Source of the DNA: Halichondria panicea
Lineage: Eukaryota; Porifera; Demospongiae; Suberitida; Halichondriidae
Reading direction: 5' to 3'
NCBI RefSeq assembly: GCF_963675165.1
Contig: NC_087386.1
Coordinates: 732,931 to 796,930, forward strand
DNA: 64,000 bases
Part shown: piece by piece, positions 11,101 to 22,800 of the stretch
Numbering within the stretch: position 1 is the stretch's first letter
Layout of the letters: every line of letters begins with the position of its first letter
Notes under the pieces: model-generated
Seen by the model: the letters and a program-made list of their open reading frames with translations, nothing else
What the model was told of the DNA's origin: nothing
Databases searched by the model: none
Made by a program: the position numbers and the translations under genes

Positions 11101-14100
11101 CGTTCCTCAATGGGCTCGAAATGGAATCAGAAATTTGCTCATCGGAACCAGAAAATAGCTCGGTTGTGGTCATCTTCTTTAAGCTCTCGGCAACCCTTGA
11201 TGCTGTGGATGGATCGGCGCTTTCTTTTGGTAACTTAGCGATGATTTCAGCAAGTAGCTTGCGCAGCTTTGGCTGAGACATCTCTTCCCAGCCTCTTCCA
11301 GTTGACTTGAATTTCGTGTTGGACACGGGTCGAATGCGTACTGGCTTTTCCATACAAGGAGTGCTGTCACGCTGTAGCGGAGGGGGCTTGTCGGTTAGCA
11401 GGTGCTTGAGGTTGGTCTTCCCTGTTCCCGCCGGTCCAAACATGAGCATGTTGACAATGTTGACCAAGACATATCCGTGCTTCATCGCCTCATCAAACAA
11501 CCGCTTCGCTGATTCTAAACAAGACGTGTGTATGTGGTGTTAGGAATGTTAACTATGCAATACTTCAGAGCTGGGTGACAAGATGGACTATTATTATGAT
11601 GTCACCATAATTATGATGCATGTGATTAAACCGATCATTACATGAGGAATGTGCTATGCTTGCATTCATGGATGTCACTATTAAGTACACATGTAGTAAG
11701 CACAGTAGAGGGTACGCCCCACAACCCAATGGATATGAAGCAAAACACATAATTAAAAGGATGGTGGTTGTGAGTGGGTGGGGGAATGAACAATGGAAGG
11801 AAAATTACATTGAGGTCTGGAAAACATGTAAACAATATAAAGGCAACAAGTATGTATAAAAGTCATACAGTCCGATCACGTCGCCTCAAAGCATAATTTG
11901 GTGAGGTATAAAACACATAACAATAGCATCATGTTTTATGCAACTCGCCCTCGGGCTCATAAAATGATTGCTAGTCTGCCTAAACTGTACAATACAGTCA
12001 GTTGCCTAGCAACGCAAGCTTAAAAAGGTGGTGGGTGGAGCAAATAGTTGATAAGAACATGATTACATACGTATGGTATATACATGTACATAATACCATA
12101 TAGCGCGACATTTTCGAGGCACTTATATTTCATGGAATGACCTCTAAAGCATTTCGTTGCACACAATGTTTGTGGGTTGACCGCTTACCGGAAGCCATGC
12201 CTTTAATCTTTGCATGTTATAGCAGATAATTAGTACAATTTTCGTGGATTGCTAACCCATGAAATCAGCGAAAATTAAGCCCCTCGAAATATCGCGCTAT
12301 ACACGGTAACTGCTTTAAAATGGATCTAACTGGACACAGCAGCTGTGCGTATACGTAAGAAGCCAATGAAGTGCCAGTGGAAATGAAGGACATGAAGCAG
12401 CTGAACATAAACCACCTTTAAATCGTAAACCTTTAAAGCTTGCTAAGTGTGTGACCCACCAATGACAGGGAATACATGTACTGGGTAATAATGATGTGGC
12501 TGATCACTACAGGAATGTGCTATGCTTGAATTAACATGATGATGTCATAGTTAAGTAACACAGTACAACGTCACGAACCCAAATCATTGAAAGTTGGTAT
12601 TAAAAAGTCCAATAAACCATATCCATACCACCACAGTGTGTAGAGTAGTAACAGGAACAATGCTCTAGTACACTGTAGTGTGCACAATCAGGGGCAGTTG
12701 CCTAGCAACACAACAAATATGATAGGCGAACAAAAAGGTTGTGGGTGGAGCCAACGCTTTTGCAATACACGATTATATAAAGTATGAGGACCTCACAACA
12801 GCTGTAGGTACAGTCTACTAATAACACACTACATGTAAGTTGCTACAGGTACGAGTGATTGCAACTATGAGCATCAACACTCACTGTACTATAAAGTTCC
12901 TTGCTCCCCTCACCTTCCTTTCTCTGCCTCTCCTGTCCTTCTCCTCGTATCTCAGCAATGCTATTCTCGTAGCGATGTATCCACCCCTCACAGTCTTGTA
13001 TCCCTGAGACACACTTCTTGATCTCCCCCTCTACCTCCTCCAGCTCTCCCAGCAGTTGTCTCCGGTCCTGGTCAGTGATGTCACCAGACAGTCTCTGTTG
13101 GAGGGAAGCTCTTCTCTGGGGGAGTAAAAAAATTATTATAAACTTTATATACGACTGAATGAGCATTCCACTAAATAGAACATGCAGCTGATACAAATGT
13201 ACAAAATAATTATCAAAATCAGCAACCACCAACCTTGGCAAGAATATCATAATATCATATTTACCCGCTATACGGTATAACCTCACACAGTCAAACAGTA
13301 AAAGTGGACTTATAAAACATACACAAAGGTAGACAAAAAGCAACCATTCATCATACAATGGACAGTACATGTACACACATTGTCGTTCTGCTAGACTACG
13401 TGTACCACTCTTACCACGAGAGTAGTAAGTGCAACTGTCAACACTCACCGTCTCATGACTAGTCAGTTCACTCTCATTCCTAGCCTTCACCTGGACAAGG
13501 TGAACAAGACAAGAGTGGGTTAGACTGTGTGTTTGTGGTCACACATTATGAGTTGTCTATAGGAGCAACCAGTGTAGCTACTAGCTATAGAGTCTGGTAA
13601 GGAATGAGACTATTACAAACTGAATGCATATGAGGTGTACGGTATGTTTGCCAACATTGTTTGACTCACTTCCTATTGTTCCAGATATTCAGTAACCATG
13701 GAAATGTAGGGAGAGAGAAAAGAATATAATCACAAGCCTGTACACTATGAATGCCAATACACATGTACTCATGCAACTCAAACAATACTGACACAAGTAC
13801 AGTCACAAGTCAGTGCAGTGTCCCGCTCACCTTCTGTTTAGTCCAATGAGACACCAGCGCCAGACACACATGGAAACAGAGAGAGGGGGATGATGGTAGG
13901 AGCAGTGAGTGCATTCATACATGTCTGTATATACTGTAACTTACATTCTGTTGTTCCAGTAATCATTAGCAGTAGTCACATTAACAAGCAGTAGGACACG
14001 GACATGTAGAGAAATGAACATGTTCAAATACACGAATGCATTCACACATGTATACATCAATTATTGCAAGTACACGTCTGTATAGACTGGCGGCGACAGC

Positions 14101-17100
14101 CCCTCGCGTGCGTAGCGCGAGGGACTGGCAAACTGCCTATCAGTCACTCGTCTCAGCTGCAACGAGCATTGCAGCCTATCAGATTGCTCAACGTCATATT
14201 AGCCCTGTAATTGTAACCGCACTTACACTTTAGGGGATTCAGTATTAGTACAGTTGAGCCTCGGTTATCCGAACACCTTTGTCCCCGGGCCCATTCGGGT
14301 AAGTGAAATATTCTGATAATCAAAAGCTGGCTTTTTGCCAGCCACGTGGGCAATTTCCTACTGCGCATGCTCAGATTGCACTATGCTCTAGCATTCGGAT
14401 AATCGAGGATTCGGATAACCGGGATTCGGATAACCGAGGCTCAACTGTAGCTGAATCTCATAGCAAAATTTAACCACATTATCTATAACGATATTCATGT
14501 TTAGTAGTGTCATACGATCTATTACACTTCCGCTGAGACAAGTGACTGATAGGCAGTTTGCCAGTCGCTCTATCGCCGCCAGTCTAACGTCTGTACAGCA
14601 TGAAACTTTCAGTACGTACTAATCCTAAATAAAGTCACGCAAGTTATTCTTTCTGCCTTCATGCAGTAGTACATGTATACAAGTCAGCCTAGTACGCCAT
14701 TATATGTACATGCAATAAACTCACGCTCTGTTGTTGAGTAACAGTCCACAGAGGGTACATGTGAGTAGAGAGGGATATGAACACTGGTAGTACACACACT
14801 GGCTAGTACACACACAGGTACTCGGTACTAGCAATAGCAGATAATGGAAGGGTTAGTGGGTGGGTCAGTGGAAGGGACGATAAACGGTACAACAAGAATC
14901 TTATATGTACAACTTTGATACGTATGATTTTGTTTGTCGTACAATACAACACATGCACACCATGAGACACACACACAATCACAACATACCTCAATAAGAC
15001 CCTGAGACACATCAAATGGTACATGTGAGGGAGAGATTTAATTAACACACATACAAGACATCAGATCAGTTGAACGCTGGTGTGTATGGACTGACTACAC
15101 ATAGCAACAAGTGGCTAGACCTAGTATAGAAAAGCTAAGAAATAAAAAAGTTGGGGAAATATTGAGAAATAGGCAACAAGTTTTAGGTTCAGTAGGCACT
15201 TAATTGGTTGGGGAATTTACATAAACACAAATTTACATGTACACAATGTACACAATGGTGATATTTCGAAATTGTGCCCGTAAAATGGGATTACGAATTA
15301 AGCAAGTTTAAAGCCGTGGTCTACCCTATACGAGGGAGAGGGTCAGCTCTAGAGAACAAGGGACACACGCTAATGATGCTAGGTAACCAGTACATCCGTA
15401 CACATTGCAGCTGAACCATTTTAGTGTGTGGACATTGAGTACTCGTATTAAGCTCACCTCCTACAGTAGTCCAAATCAGTGTGTGGTCCAACATAGGAAT
15501 GAGTGTGTGCATGGGAAGAGACAAACACGATAATGTACGTACCAACTAATGAACTTAGGTGTATATTCTACGAATATTAAAACTACAACCTAATAAGTTG
15601 TGTGGGCCTCGGCTAATACCAAGTTGGCAATATGGAAAGAGACAAAGACAATTTACGAGTTTCTAGTAACCATTAAAATGAGTGTGCACGTGCAAACACA
15701 ACTTACACACTGTTGATCCAGAGAGGGAGAGTCCACAGGGCAAACAGTGGGAAGATAGTAAATGAATGATTACGAGGTTGAATGTGATCATACTAAATAT
15801 TTCCCTATATAACACTATGGCACTGCACACACACAAGAGTAATAATGGGGAAGTAGAAACATCACAGAATATGCAACAGACACTAAATACTCTGACAACA
15901 CACACCAACTTACAGACTTTTGTTTCAGAGGGTCAGTCAAAGGTGAGGTGGAGATACATGAAATGGAAGGAAGAGAACATTAGTGCAGTGATACAGTACA
16001 CTGGTGATTGCATGACACAGGGGAGGGGAAACAATTGTGGACAGCCAAACATGCAGACTGAAACACTTGATTAACCATGCATACTTTCAGGTACTACTAC
16101 GAGTAGCCTCGATCCCAGGCCGCACTTCCCACTTCACTTAGGGAAGTGGGCCTGGTATCGACTGCTTGTGCATGCGCTAATATCCCCCCGGTATCTGGGG
16201 GCTTTGGATAACATCGTATATGCTCAGTAAAACTGTGACATCACAACGAACGAAAGTGGATTGAAGGAAGTGATAGAAAGTTCGATTGAGTTTCTAGCCC
16301 ATCTGATAGCATTCTCTAATAGCTACCCTTAGCCTGCTATGTTAACAAAAGACTCACAGCCTGCAACAGTGTGGATGACGATCGTCTGAACGGAGTGAAA
16401 GCTGACAAGAGCCTATATGGACAGGCCACGCCCATTTAACACTAACTTTGGTGAAAGTCTACTATACTACTGCTACTGATTCTATCAGAAGAAAATAGCT
16501 GTACAACAAACATACACAGCTCTGTCTCTAGCTAGCTAGCTATATAGCTATGTGTATGACTTTTAGGATATTTTCTCTGATGAATCCAGTATTATAGGAA
16601 ATTTTACGGGAAAAAATATCCAATAATTTGGCGCATGCGCAAGCAGTCGATAGCAGGCCTTCTTTTCTATGAAGGCCGGTGAAGGAGGCTATACTACGAG
16701 TAGATCTACTTGTCTCAATTAAGGAATAGTATCACATTCAGTTATCCGTATGTGCTCTTCTTTACACTGTCTACCTCCTAACAACAAGTGCTCAGAGCAC
16801 AAGCATGTCAGCTTGGTAGAATGTGATTGAACACAACGTACCTTAATGAACATCTGTTGTCCATCCAGAGAGAGTGGTACATGTGGAGAGAACAACAACA
16901 TGAGATAAAACACCTCACACTGACAGGGTAGAGTGTAGGCACTATACTGTGATGAATGAATGATGCCAAGTGTGTTTATGGGTGGTCAACAAGTACATCT
17001 AGGCACTAGGAGAATGCACTGATCATTGAGTATCTATCTATCATGTGAATATCATACCCTTTCCCAATGTTGAAGTCCATCCTCCATCAACTGTGGGGAA

Positions 17101-17132
17101 CTAGCAGCATTCAGGGTTGTAGATTCAGCCAT
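8144..17132 (-). CDS. Coiled coil / P-loop GTPase-COR-like / double Death-domain protein with micro-exon region
   Basis: Exons on the minus strand: 17132-17058 (start, MAESTTLNAASS), candidate micro-exons (separate entry), 13490-13449, 13115-12914 (charged coiled coil, LLGELEEVEGEIKK), 11514-9615, 9559-9491, 9394-9252, 8765-8492 and 8379-8144. Phases agree at every junction. The long exon has a Walker A (GPAGTGKT), a switch-type DCGGQPQFHD and a GTFFDQL that may stand in for NKxD. After these comes a region resembling the COR part of Roc-COR proteins. The last two exons look like Death folds (WFNLGLALGL..TWSLLSGAL and RAWRRVNPSRATFRALVEIA). About 980 residues without micro-exons. One extra T near 10305 breaks the frame between LLKDLEV and RFFKKHYVEG. 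Domain order recalls DAPK1-like Roc-COR-Death proteins; a role in innate signalling or cell death is inference. Confidence 0.7.
11640..12760. repeat. Internal duplication within the large intron
   Basis: GGAATGTGCTATGCTTG, followed by a GTCA..TTAAGTA stretch, occurs at about 11645 and 12515. CAGTTGCCTAGCAAC, followed by AAAAAGGT and GTGGGTGGAGC, occurs at about 11999 and 12696. The copies are diverged and in the same order, separated by about 700-870 bp. The rest of the intron (11515-12913) has no exon that I can support. Confidence 0.6.
12094..12308. mobile_element. MITE, TACCATATAGCGCGA family
   Basis: Terminal inverted repeats TACCATATAGCGCGA and TCGCGCTATACACGGTA. The interior shares TTTTCGAGGCACTTATATTT with the copy at 37575-37777. 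About 215 bp, non-coding, TA-like ends. It sits in the intron between the coiled-coil and P-loop exons. Confidence 0.85.
14083..14586. mobile_element. Foldback element interrupted by a nested MITE
   Basis: The left arm (TAGACTGGCGGCGACAGC, then ACTGGCAAACTGCCTATCAG) pairs with the right arm (CTGATAGGCAGTTTGCCAGT, then CGCCGCCAGTCTA). The left arm holds its own small hairpin (CCTCGCG..CGCGAGG). The separate element at 14251-14447 lies between the arms. Confidence 0.8.
14251..14447. mobile_element. pogo/Tigger-like MITE with TA target duplication
   Basis: Terminal inverted repeats CAGTTGAGCCTCGGTTATCC and GGATAACCGAGGCTCAACTG are flanked by TA on both sides (14249-14250, 14448-14449). No transposase. 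The terminal sequence resembles pogo/Tigger ends. A related relic (CGGATAATCGAGGTTCTACTG) lies at about 25130. Confidence 0.85.
16104..16162. mobile_element. Small hairpin element (TAGCCTCGATCCCAGG family)
   Basis: TAGCCTCGATCCCAGGCC pairs with GGCCTGGTATCGACTG around a second stem, CACTTCCC/GGGAAGTG. Related hairpins are at 7934, 38684 and 53898, with a partial match near 23830. Confidence 0.75.
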
Positions 17133-18352
17133 TTCAAGAGAAGGTCTGGAAGGCCCTTATATTTCTTTGTGGGTGGTTAGAGGCATGAGGGGGAGGGGCT
17201 TGTAGCAACACCCACACATTGTTCAATAAAGAATGGGTTCAAAGGACACATAATTATTGTTCCAAATAGAGCACAGAACATACATAAAGCAAATAAGTAT
17301 CAGAAGAAGAAGCACTAAAGAAAGAAGAGCTCAGGAACAATGGCCCACCTGACACTAATTGCCAGAGCCAGTGATGGACTACCTCTGTCTGCATCCATTG
17401 TCAATGAAGAGGTAGAGGAGCTACAGTAGATAATACAGTACAGTCTGCATTGGTCCCATCAGGACACTGTACTGTATGCAGCTCAGTGACATGAATAGTT
17501 GTCAAGTCATGATTCTGTAGACATATAAAGAGAACCTTGCTAGAATAATACGTGTGTAGTGTGTGCTATCTTTAACAGCTTGAATTAACTGAATTGTTGC
17601 ATTCTCCCTCTGCAGTCTGGCCGGGATTATGCTGAATACCAACCCAAGGCCAAGCAGATATTCCGCAAGCTGTCGTCAGTCAGCCCCCCTCGATGCTCAA
17701 TCGAGTGTGACCCGGGTCGTATGGTGTTCCAGTAAGCACTCTCCTGTGAATGTCATTATTGCCTCGTGGTGTGTATGATGATTGGTGCTCTGTCATGGTA
17801 TAAACTGATGCAATGGATGGCCTTTTGTTTGTGAGCATTTGCTTAACTGTACCATACACATTGTAAGTGGTGTGTGTTATACATAGGTCCCTCTATAGTG
17901 ATTGTCTAACAAGGAACTACCAGTGTACATGTAGTCTAAGAATAGTTGGAACTTGGTTGGTGATATTATACTCCAGTTTAATAGTGGATGAGGGCGATGG
18001 CTTTGAGCTTGAAGCACACACACTAACATGGACCCCCCACACAGCTACATCCTTGAGGAGGGGATATGCTACCTCGCCCTGTGTGACCCCACCTATCCTG
18101 CCAAGCTGGCCTTTAACTACCTCGAGAATCTACACAAAGACTTCAGTGAGCAACATGGCAACGATGTACACAAGGCCAGTCGACCGTACCACTTCATTGA
18201 GTTTGGTACGTATTTCTGCCATCCATATTTTGTAGACTTAATTATAAGGTCATGCTTTTTTCCTGTGTCAGCATTGGACATGCACAGCTGGGCAACACCA
18301 GCACTTGCAGTTTCTTGTGTATGTACTGTTTCAATTCAGTGTTGCTACCTGT
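16245..18352. repeat. Right copy of the segmental duplication (matches 1-2510)
   Basis: Direct repeat of the left end of the window, without the 403-bp MITE. Here SEC22B continues into intact exons 4 and 5, and the minus-strand gene continues into its full length, so this is the complete locus. The similarity ends in the SEC22B intron after exon 3. Confidence 0.95.
17133..17339. promoter_or_regulatory. Head-to-head promoter between SEC22B (+) and the MAEST gene (-)
   Basis: Only 207 bp separate the two start codons. The minus-strand leader just upstream of its ATG (AGACCTTCTCTTGAAATG in transcript sense) is also found before the other copy's ATG (near 885) and before the EDEM/DUSP12 chimera (near 7724). 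I see no clear TATA box. Confidence 0.6.
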
Positions 18353-19173
18353 AACTGTGGTAGCTTCTGGAAGCTAGTGTTTAGTCCACTCTTGTCTGTT
18401 GTTTAGCTCAGCTAGTCACAACAACAGTTAACAATGGAGACAATGCAGTCTATACTCTAGCAGTACTATATGTAAAAAAAAAAAGCCCATTGTATGTGCA
18501 ATACTTACTTAGAATTTGAACTACTTAACATCAACTCTTTACTTCAGAGTGGTGGCCCACAATACTAGTAACTCCACCCACCACACACACACACACACAC
18601 ACCCTCTCAGGTGCTGAGATTAACAGAATCAAGAGGAACTATCAAGAGTCTCAGACACGAAGGAGCTCACAGCTGCGTAACCTAGGAGATGAGCTGCAAG
18701 GAGTCCAGAAAATCATGTTTGAAAACATTGACTCGGCCTTACAGAGAGGAGAGCTTATCTCAGGTGTGTGCAGTAGTCATGTGATCCCATGAGGGATAGG
18801 GGATACCATTTCTAGCCTCCTCATTGTTGTGTCTGCTTACTTAGGAGCATACTACTAGTAACTACTGCTACAGTTATAGCATTTTATCACCCGTACTTCA
18901 TTTAGCTTCCTTACAATAATTACAGACTGTCCTTTCTCTCACCCACCCACTCACCCCACCCCTCACACACCCACTCACCCACACACCCACTCACACTCAC
19001 ACTCACACACACGTGCAGATCTCAGTGACAAAGCAGGGAAGCTGGTCGACCACTCTCGTGCCTACAAGAAGGAAGCTCGCTATCTTAACTTGAGACAGTC
19101 ACTAGCCGCCAAAATAGCCATAGGTGTTGTTATATTCCTTATTTTGATTTTTCTTAGGTACCTTCTCTTCTAA
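17340..19173 (+). CDS. SEC22B: SEC22B, ER-Golgi longin R-SNARE
   Basis: Five exons: 17340-17411, 17616-17731, 18045-18205, 18611-18763 and 19019-19173, giving 218 residues (human SEC22B has 215). The N-terminal longin domain spans exons 1-3 ([49 protein letters not shown]). The SNARE motif spans exons 4-5 ([32 protein letters not shown]). A C-terminal membrane anchor of about 20 hydrophobic residues ([14 protein letters not shown]) ends the protein. The family acts as a SNARE in transport vesicles between ER and Golgi. Splice phases agree at all junctions. This is the intact member of the duplicated pair. A (CA)-rich tract precedes exon 5. Confidence 0.95.
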
Positions 19174-19844
19174 TTAGCTGACATGCTACGATTATAGGAC
19201 TCGAAATCATTCACACGCTTTGTCTCAAAATAATTATAGCTATAATTATTGTACCATTATCAGGAGTAATGTCTATATTAAATTATATACATGCAGTGTT
19301 ATTTTATTGTGATTATAAAGATAATTCAACGAACATAATTATTAAAGAGTCATTGTTTCATATAAATTATACACTGAATGAAAAAGTTCTATTTGTAATG
19401 TCTATCTAATAGTGTTTAAATCACCGATAATTAACCTGAGAAAGTTATCTTCTCTGAGAAAAGCCATATCATGGCCCAATTACCAATATTGTTGATATCA
19501 GGAGCAAAATTAAGTTCAATTATTACATTACAAAGCTCATTTTGTACTCTTAGTAATATTACTTATCAATTTGTGAACTGCAGAGGTACGTATACGTGAC
19601 ATGGTTGACACAAACGCAACATTCAATGCCAAATTATATATATTGATGCAAAAAATAACTCGTGATGCTTGAGATTGAGGATCATAATGCAACAGTGACA
19701 CAATTATGAAGTCCATGCAAGAACTACGTCTAAAATAATGTTATAAAGTACTGACAATTATTACACTATCAGTGGTAGTGTGGTGGGTTCTGGTAGCCGG
19801 AGCCAGTAAGTGATGAAATGTGTGGTCATGACAGGAGCAGAAGA
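19174..19844. other. AT-rich region between convergent SEC22B and TUBGCP5
   Basis: The two genes end toward each other here. The stretch should hold both 3' untranslated regions. I see no coding exon, RNA gene or clear repeat in it. Confidence 0.6.
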
Positions 19845-22800
19845 TCAGGAGAACACTCTCTGACCAGTCTTCAGGGTTCGCATTGAGAAAGCAAGAGTTT
19901 CCACTGTGTGTGTGTGTGTGGGTGTGTGTGGGTGTGTGTGTGTGTGTGTGTGTGTGGGCGTGTGATATTCCTTTGTACTGTGTAATGAGAAGTGAAGGAT
20001 CACTGTTATGTATAACACAGAAGACTTACAATGAGGGAAAGTCCCACGCTTGACCGTGTTGTTGAGACAGGAAACAAGAAAATGGCTGCATTTTAGGAAC
20101 TCGTCCTCAATTCTACTAGCGTTCTCTGTGCTGAAGTTGGCCACGCCCATTTCCCAATGACGCTTGAATGTGACGGCAAGATTGAGCACGTTCATGATGG
20201 CCCCCTTCACAATGGATGCCTGCACAAATCACATGTACAGAACGGATTCTACTCAAAACTGAATTGTGTTAATATAATAATAAATGCTGTTGTAGAAATG
20301 CTCACAGCAGATGCACACATTATATTTATACAGCTATGTACGAAGGTCATGTACCTAATACTAATAGGGAGATGCTTCCTAACACGTACATATGCATTAC
20401 ATATGTACCAGTGTGAACCATTAAATTTCTAAAAACTGATGGCTACCAGACGGTGATCAGTAAGGAAAGTTAAACAGAGACTAATAAACAGAGGCAATAA
20501 TTATATAACCTTCTTGTTGAGTAGGCAGCGATCAAACAGTGTCTCTGTGTAGTGTGTGTGGAGCTGCAGTATAGTGTCCACATCAGCGGCACCTCCCACA
20601 CTGCTCTCAAACTCCACCCCCACACTGTGCAATATCTGGAGGGTAACAACGAGTACATAGATCTACATGTACATCACTATAGTCTAATGTAAGGGGACCA
20701 CATACATGTACGTAGTTGGAAACCCCAAACGTTGACGTACAGTTATTCTCTAGTTCCTAAGTTAATTTAACACGTGACCTTTTCCATTGGTCCCTTAGGG
20801 TTTCACAGCTATAGGCACTACTCACTACGTTTTGCAACAACCTAGTCGCCCTTTTGAAAGTATACATGGGAGCAAATAAACTCGCAGTGTGGTGGCACCA
20901 AGCTCTGCTCACCCGAGTCATGAGGTAGTTGGTGAGATTGTTGACAAAGTGCAGTAGTCTTGAGCGCAGTAGCAACAGTAGTCTCACCCTCCCCTGTAAC
21001 TGGGGGGGAGATAGCCTGACAACGTCCACCTGTTTCATGTGTACTGTCTCCAGACTCCACTTGGCCCAGTTCACATTCAGGAGCAGCTGGAACACCTGAG
21101 GGAATGTGAACAACGGTGATGTATATGATTTTCTGAAAGTTTAGAATGAGACCTTTCAAATGGTACCATCAAAGTTTCTATACGAGAGATAAAAGTATTT
21201 GCCAATTTGGCGATACCATGGATAATAGCCCATGGTCCAAGGGCGAAAAATGGCAAATAATGGCACCTCTTTTAGATGCCATAACTTGAATTCTGTTGAT
21301 CCAATTTCAAAAATTTTATGATTTTCTGAAAGCTTTAGAATGACCTTTCAAATGGTACCACTTGTTAAGAATTGAAATGACAATATACAATGCTTGAACG
21401 TACTACCAACCACTCACCTTATTATAAGTGTCCATGAGAGGTGGTGGGAAGACCATTGCTAGAGGCCAGGGAACAGAGTAGTCCAGGGAGATACAGGCGA
21501 GGGGGGACTTGGTGGACGAGGGGACAGGGGGTGGGCTGCACACCACCTTTAGTCTAGGAGGGGGACAAATGAACAAACACTTGATTAGAAACAGGTTTTA
21601 TAAAGTTATGATGGACCATAAAATTTACCACAAAACGAATTGTAGCATTAAGACAATGATCCAAAAGACATAATTTTTACAACTGCGTATGCACATCATG
21701 CGCATAGTGCTTGCCTTTGTTCCAGGTCTGCTGAGTCAGCAAACTGTCCCTGAAGTGCCTCATGCAGAACAGTGTTCAGGTACCCTGCATCCGCCCACTC
21801 TCCATCCTCCTGGATCTACGTAGTGTCACATGATAATCACATGATGAGGCACTTGTAGGTATACCCAGTATTGAGAAAAAAATCATAATTTACGGAACAA
21901 TACTTACAGTGTATAATATACATACATGTAGATGACGTAATGGTATGTACAAAATAATATATGTAGAGTAAGTTTGAAGAATGACTTACCCGTTGAAAGA
22001 TGTCACAGCAGAAGTGATGCATGACAGGTCCATCAGCCATGAGCAGGAACCGCTGAACAGTCCGAAAGTGCTCATTGAGAGAGTACACCTCCGTCAGCAG
22101 TCGCACTAGACAGCTGGAGGACTGTATGGGGACAAAGGTCACTGAGAAGGACAACTAGTACTGTAACAAACTACACGTTTAAAAATGTTCGTGTTAAAAG
22201 TCTACAATCAAGTTAATGGCCAGGGAAACAGCTGCCACATCAAACGAAAGCAGCAGGGGCACAAATCGCCCCATCAAGACTCAGAGTAAGGCCACCTACT
22301 GACGCACATGTAGCTACCAAAACATCTAGCTCAAAAAATACGGCCGGCCTCTCAAAAAAACAATCACGTACGTACACCTGTGTGTACCCACAGTTAAGAG
22401 TGCCGTACCTTGTGACAGTGAGTGGTGATGAGTGTGGAGAGGGTGTGCTGTAGTGTGAGTGGGAGGGACGGAGAGTCCACCCTCAGTGAGGACACCTTGT
22501 CCCACAGCACCTTGTCAGGACTGTAATTATGTATTGGCAGTAGGCATTTTCAAATTGAAACAACGTACATACAGCTGCTGGTACCCTGAGGCTACTAGTG
22601 TAAAACTGTAAGCTACATGTATTGCATACATTATGTACTTTGGACCCCCCCCCCCCCTTAAAACCCTGAATGCTGCGATGGCTATTCAGATGAGAAGACT
22701 ACTATATAACTCAAGCTCACCACTCTGCTGCTGGTTTCTCTAGCTGGACTGGCAGATATGAGAGGTATCTCTGAGCAAGGGGGTCCAGTCTCCAGGTGAG

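Larger units (their letters stand above)
13449..16919 (-). other. Array of candidate symmetric micro-exons (3, 6 and 12 nt)
   Basis: On the minus strand, AG + n + GT cassettes occur at 16919-16914 (TGTGAG), 16853-16842 (ATGTTCATTAAG), 15916-15914 (TCT), 15709-15707 (TGT), 15460-15458 (GAG), 15001-14990 (GGTCTTATTGAG), 14727-14725 (AGC), 13947-13945 (AAT), 13833-13831 (AAG) and 13672-13670 (GAA). They precede the 42-nt exon 13490-13449. Each has a GTRAGY-like donor. Most acceptors share a pyrimidine-rich stretch (TCTCTCC..ACATGT) and a CTGGAACAACAG-like end, so the cassettes are related by duplication. The first exon ends in phase 0 and the coiled-coil exon starts in phase 0, so any subset keeps frame. 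The sites are visible; whether they are spliced is not known. They could be decayed copies. Confidence 0.5.

Noticed and set aside
12880-12900. Further micro-exon candidate (TATAG, TACA, GTGAGT)
   Set aside because: The gap is four bases, not a multiple of three, and it lies downstream of the coiled-coil exon; likely a diverged intron copy.
15766-16074. 102-codon plus-strand open frame
   Set aside because: Overlaps the micro-exon region, lacks similarity, and its codons show no conservation pattern.
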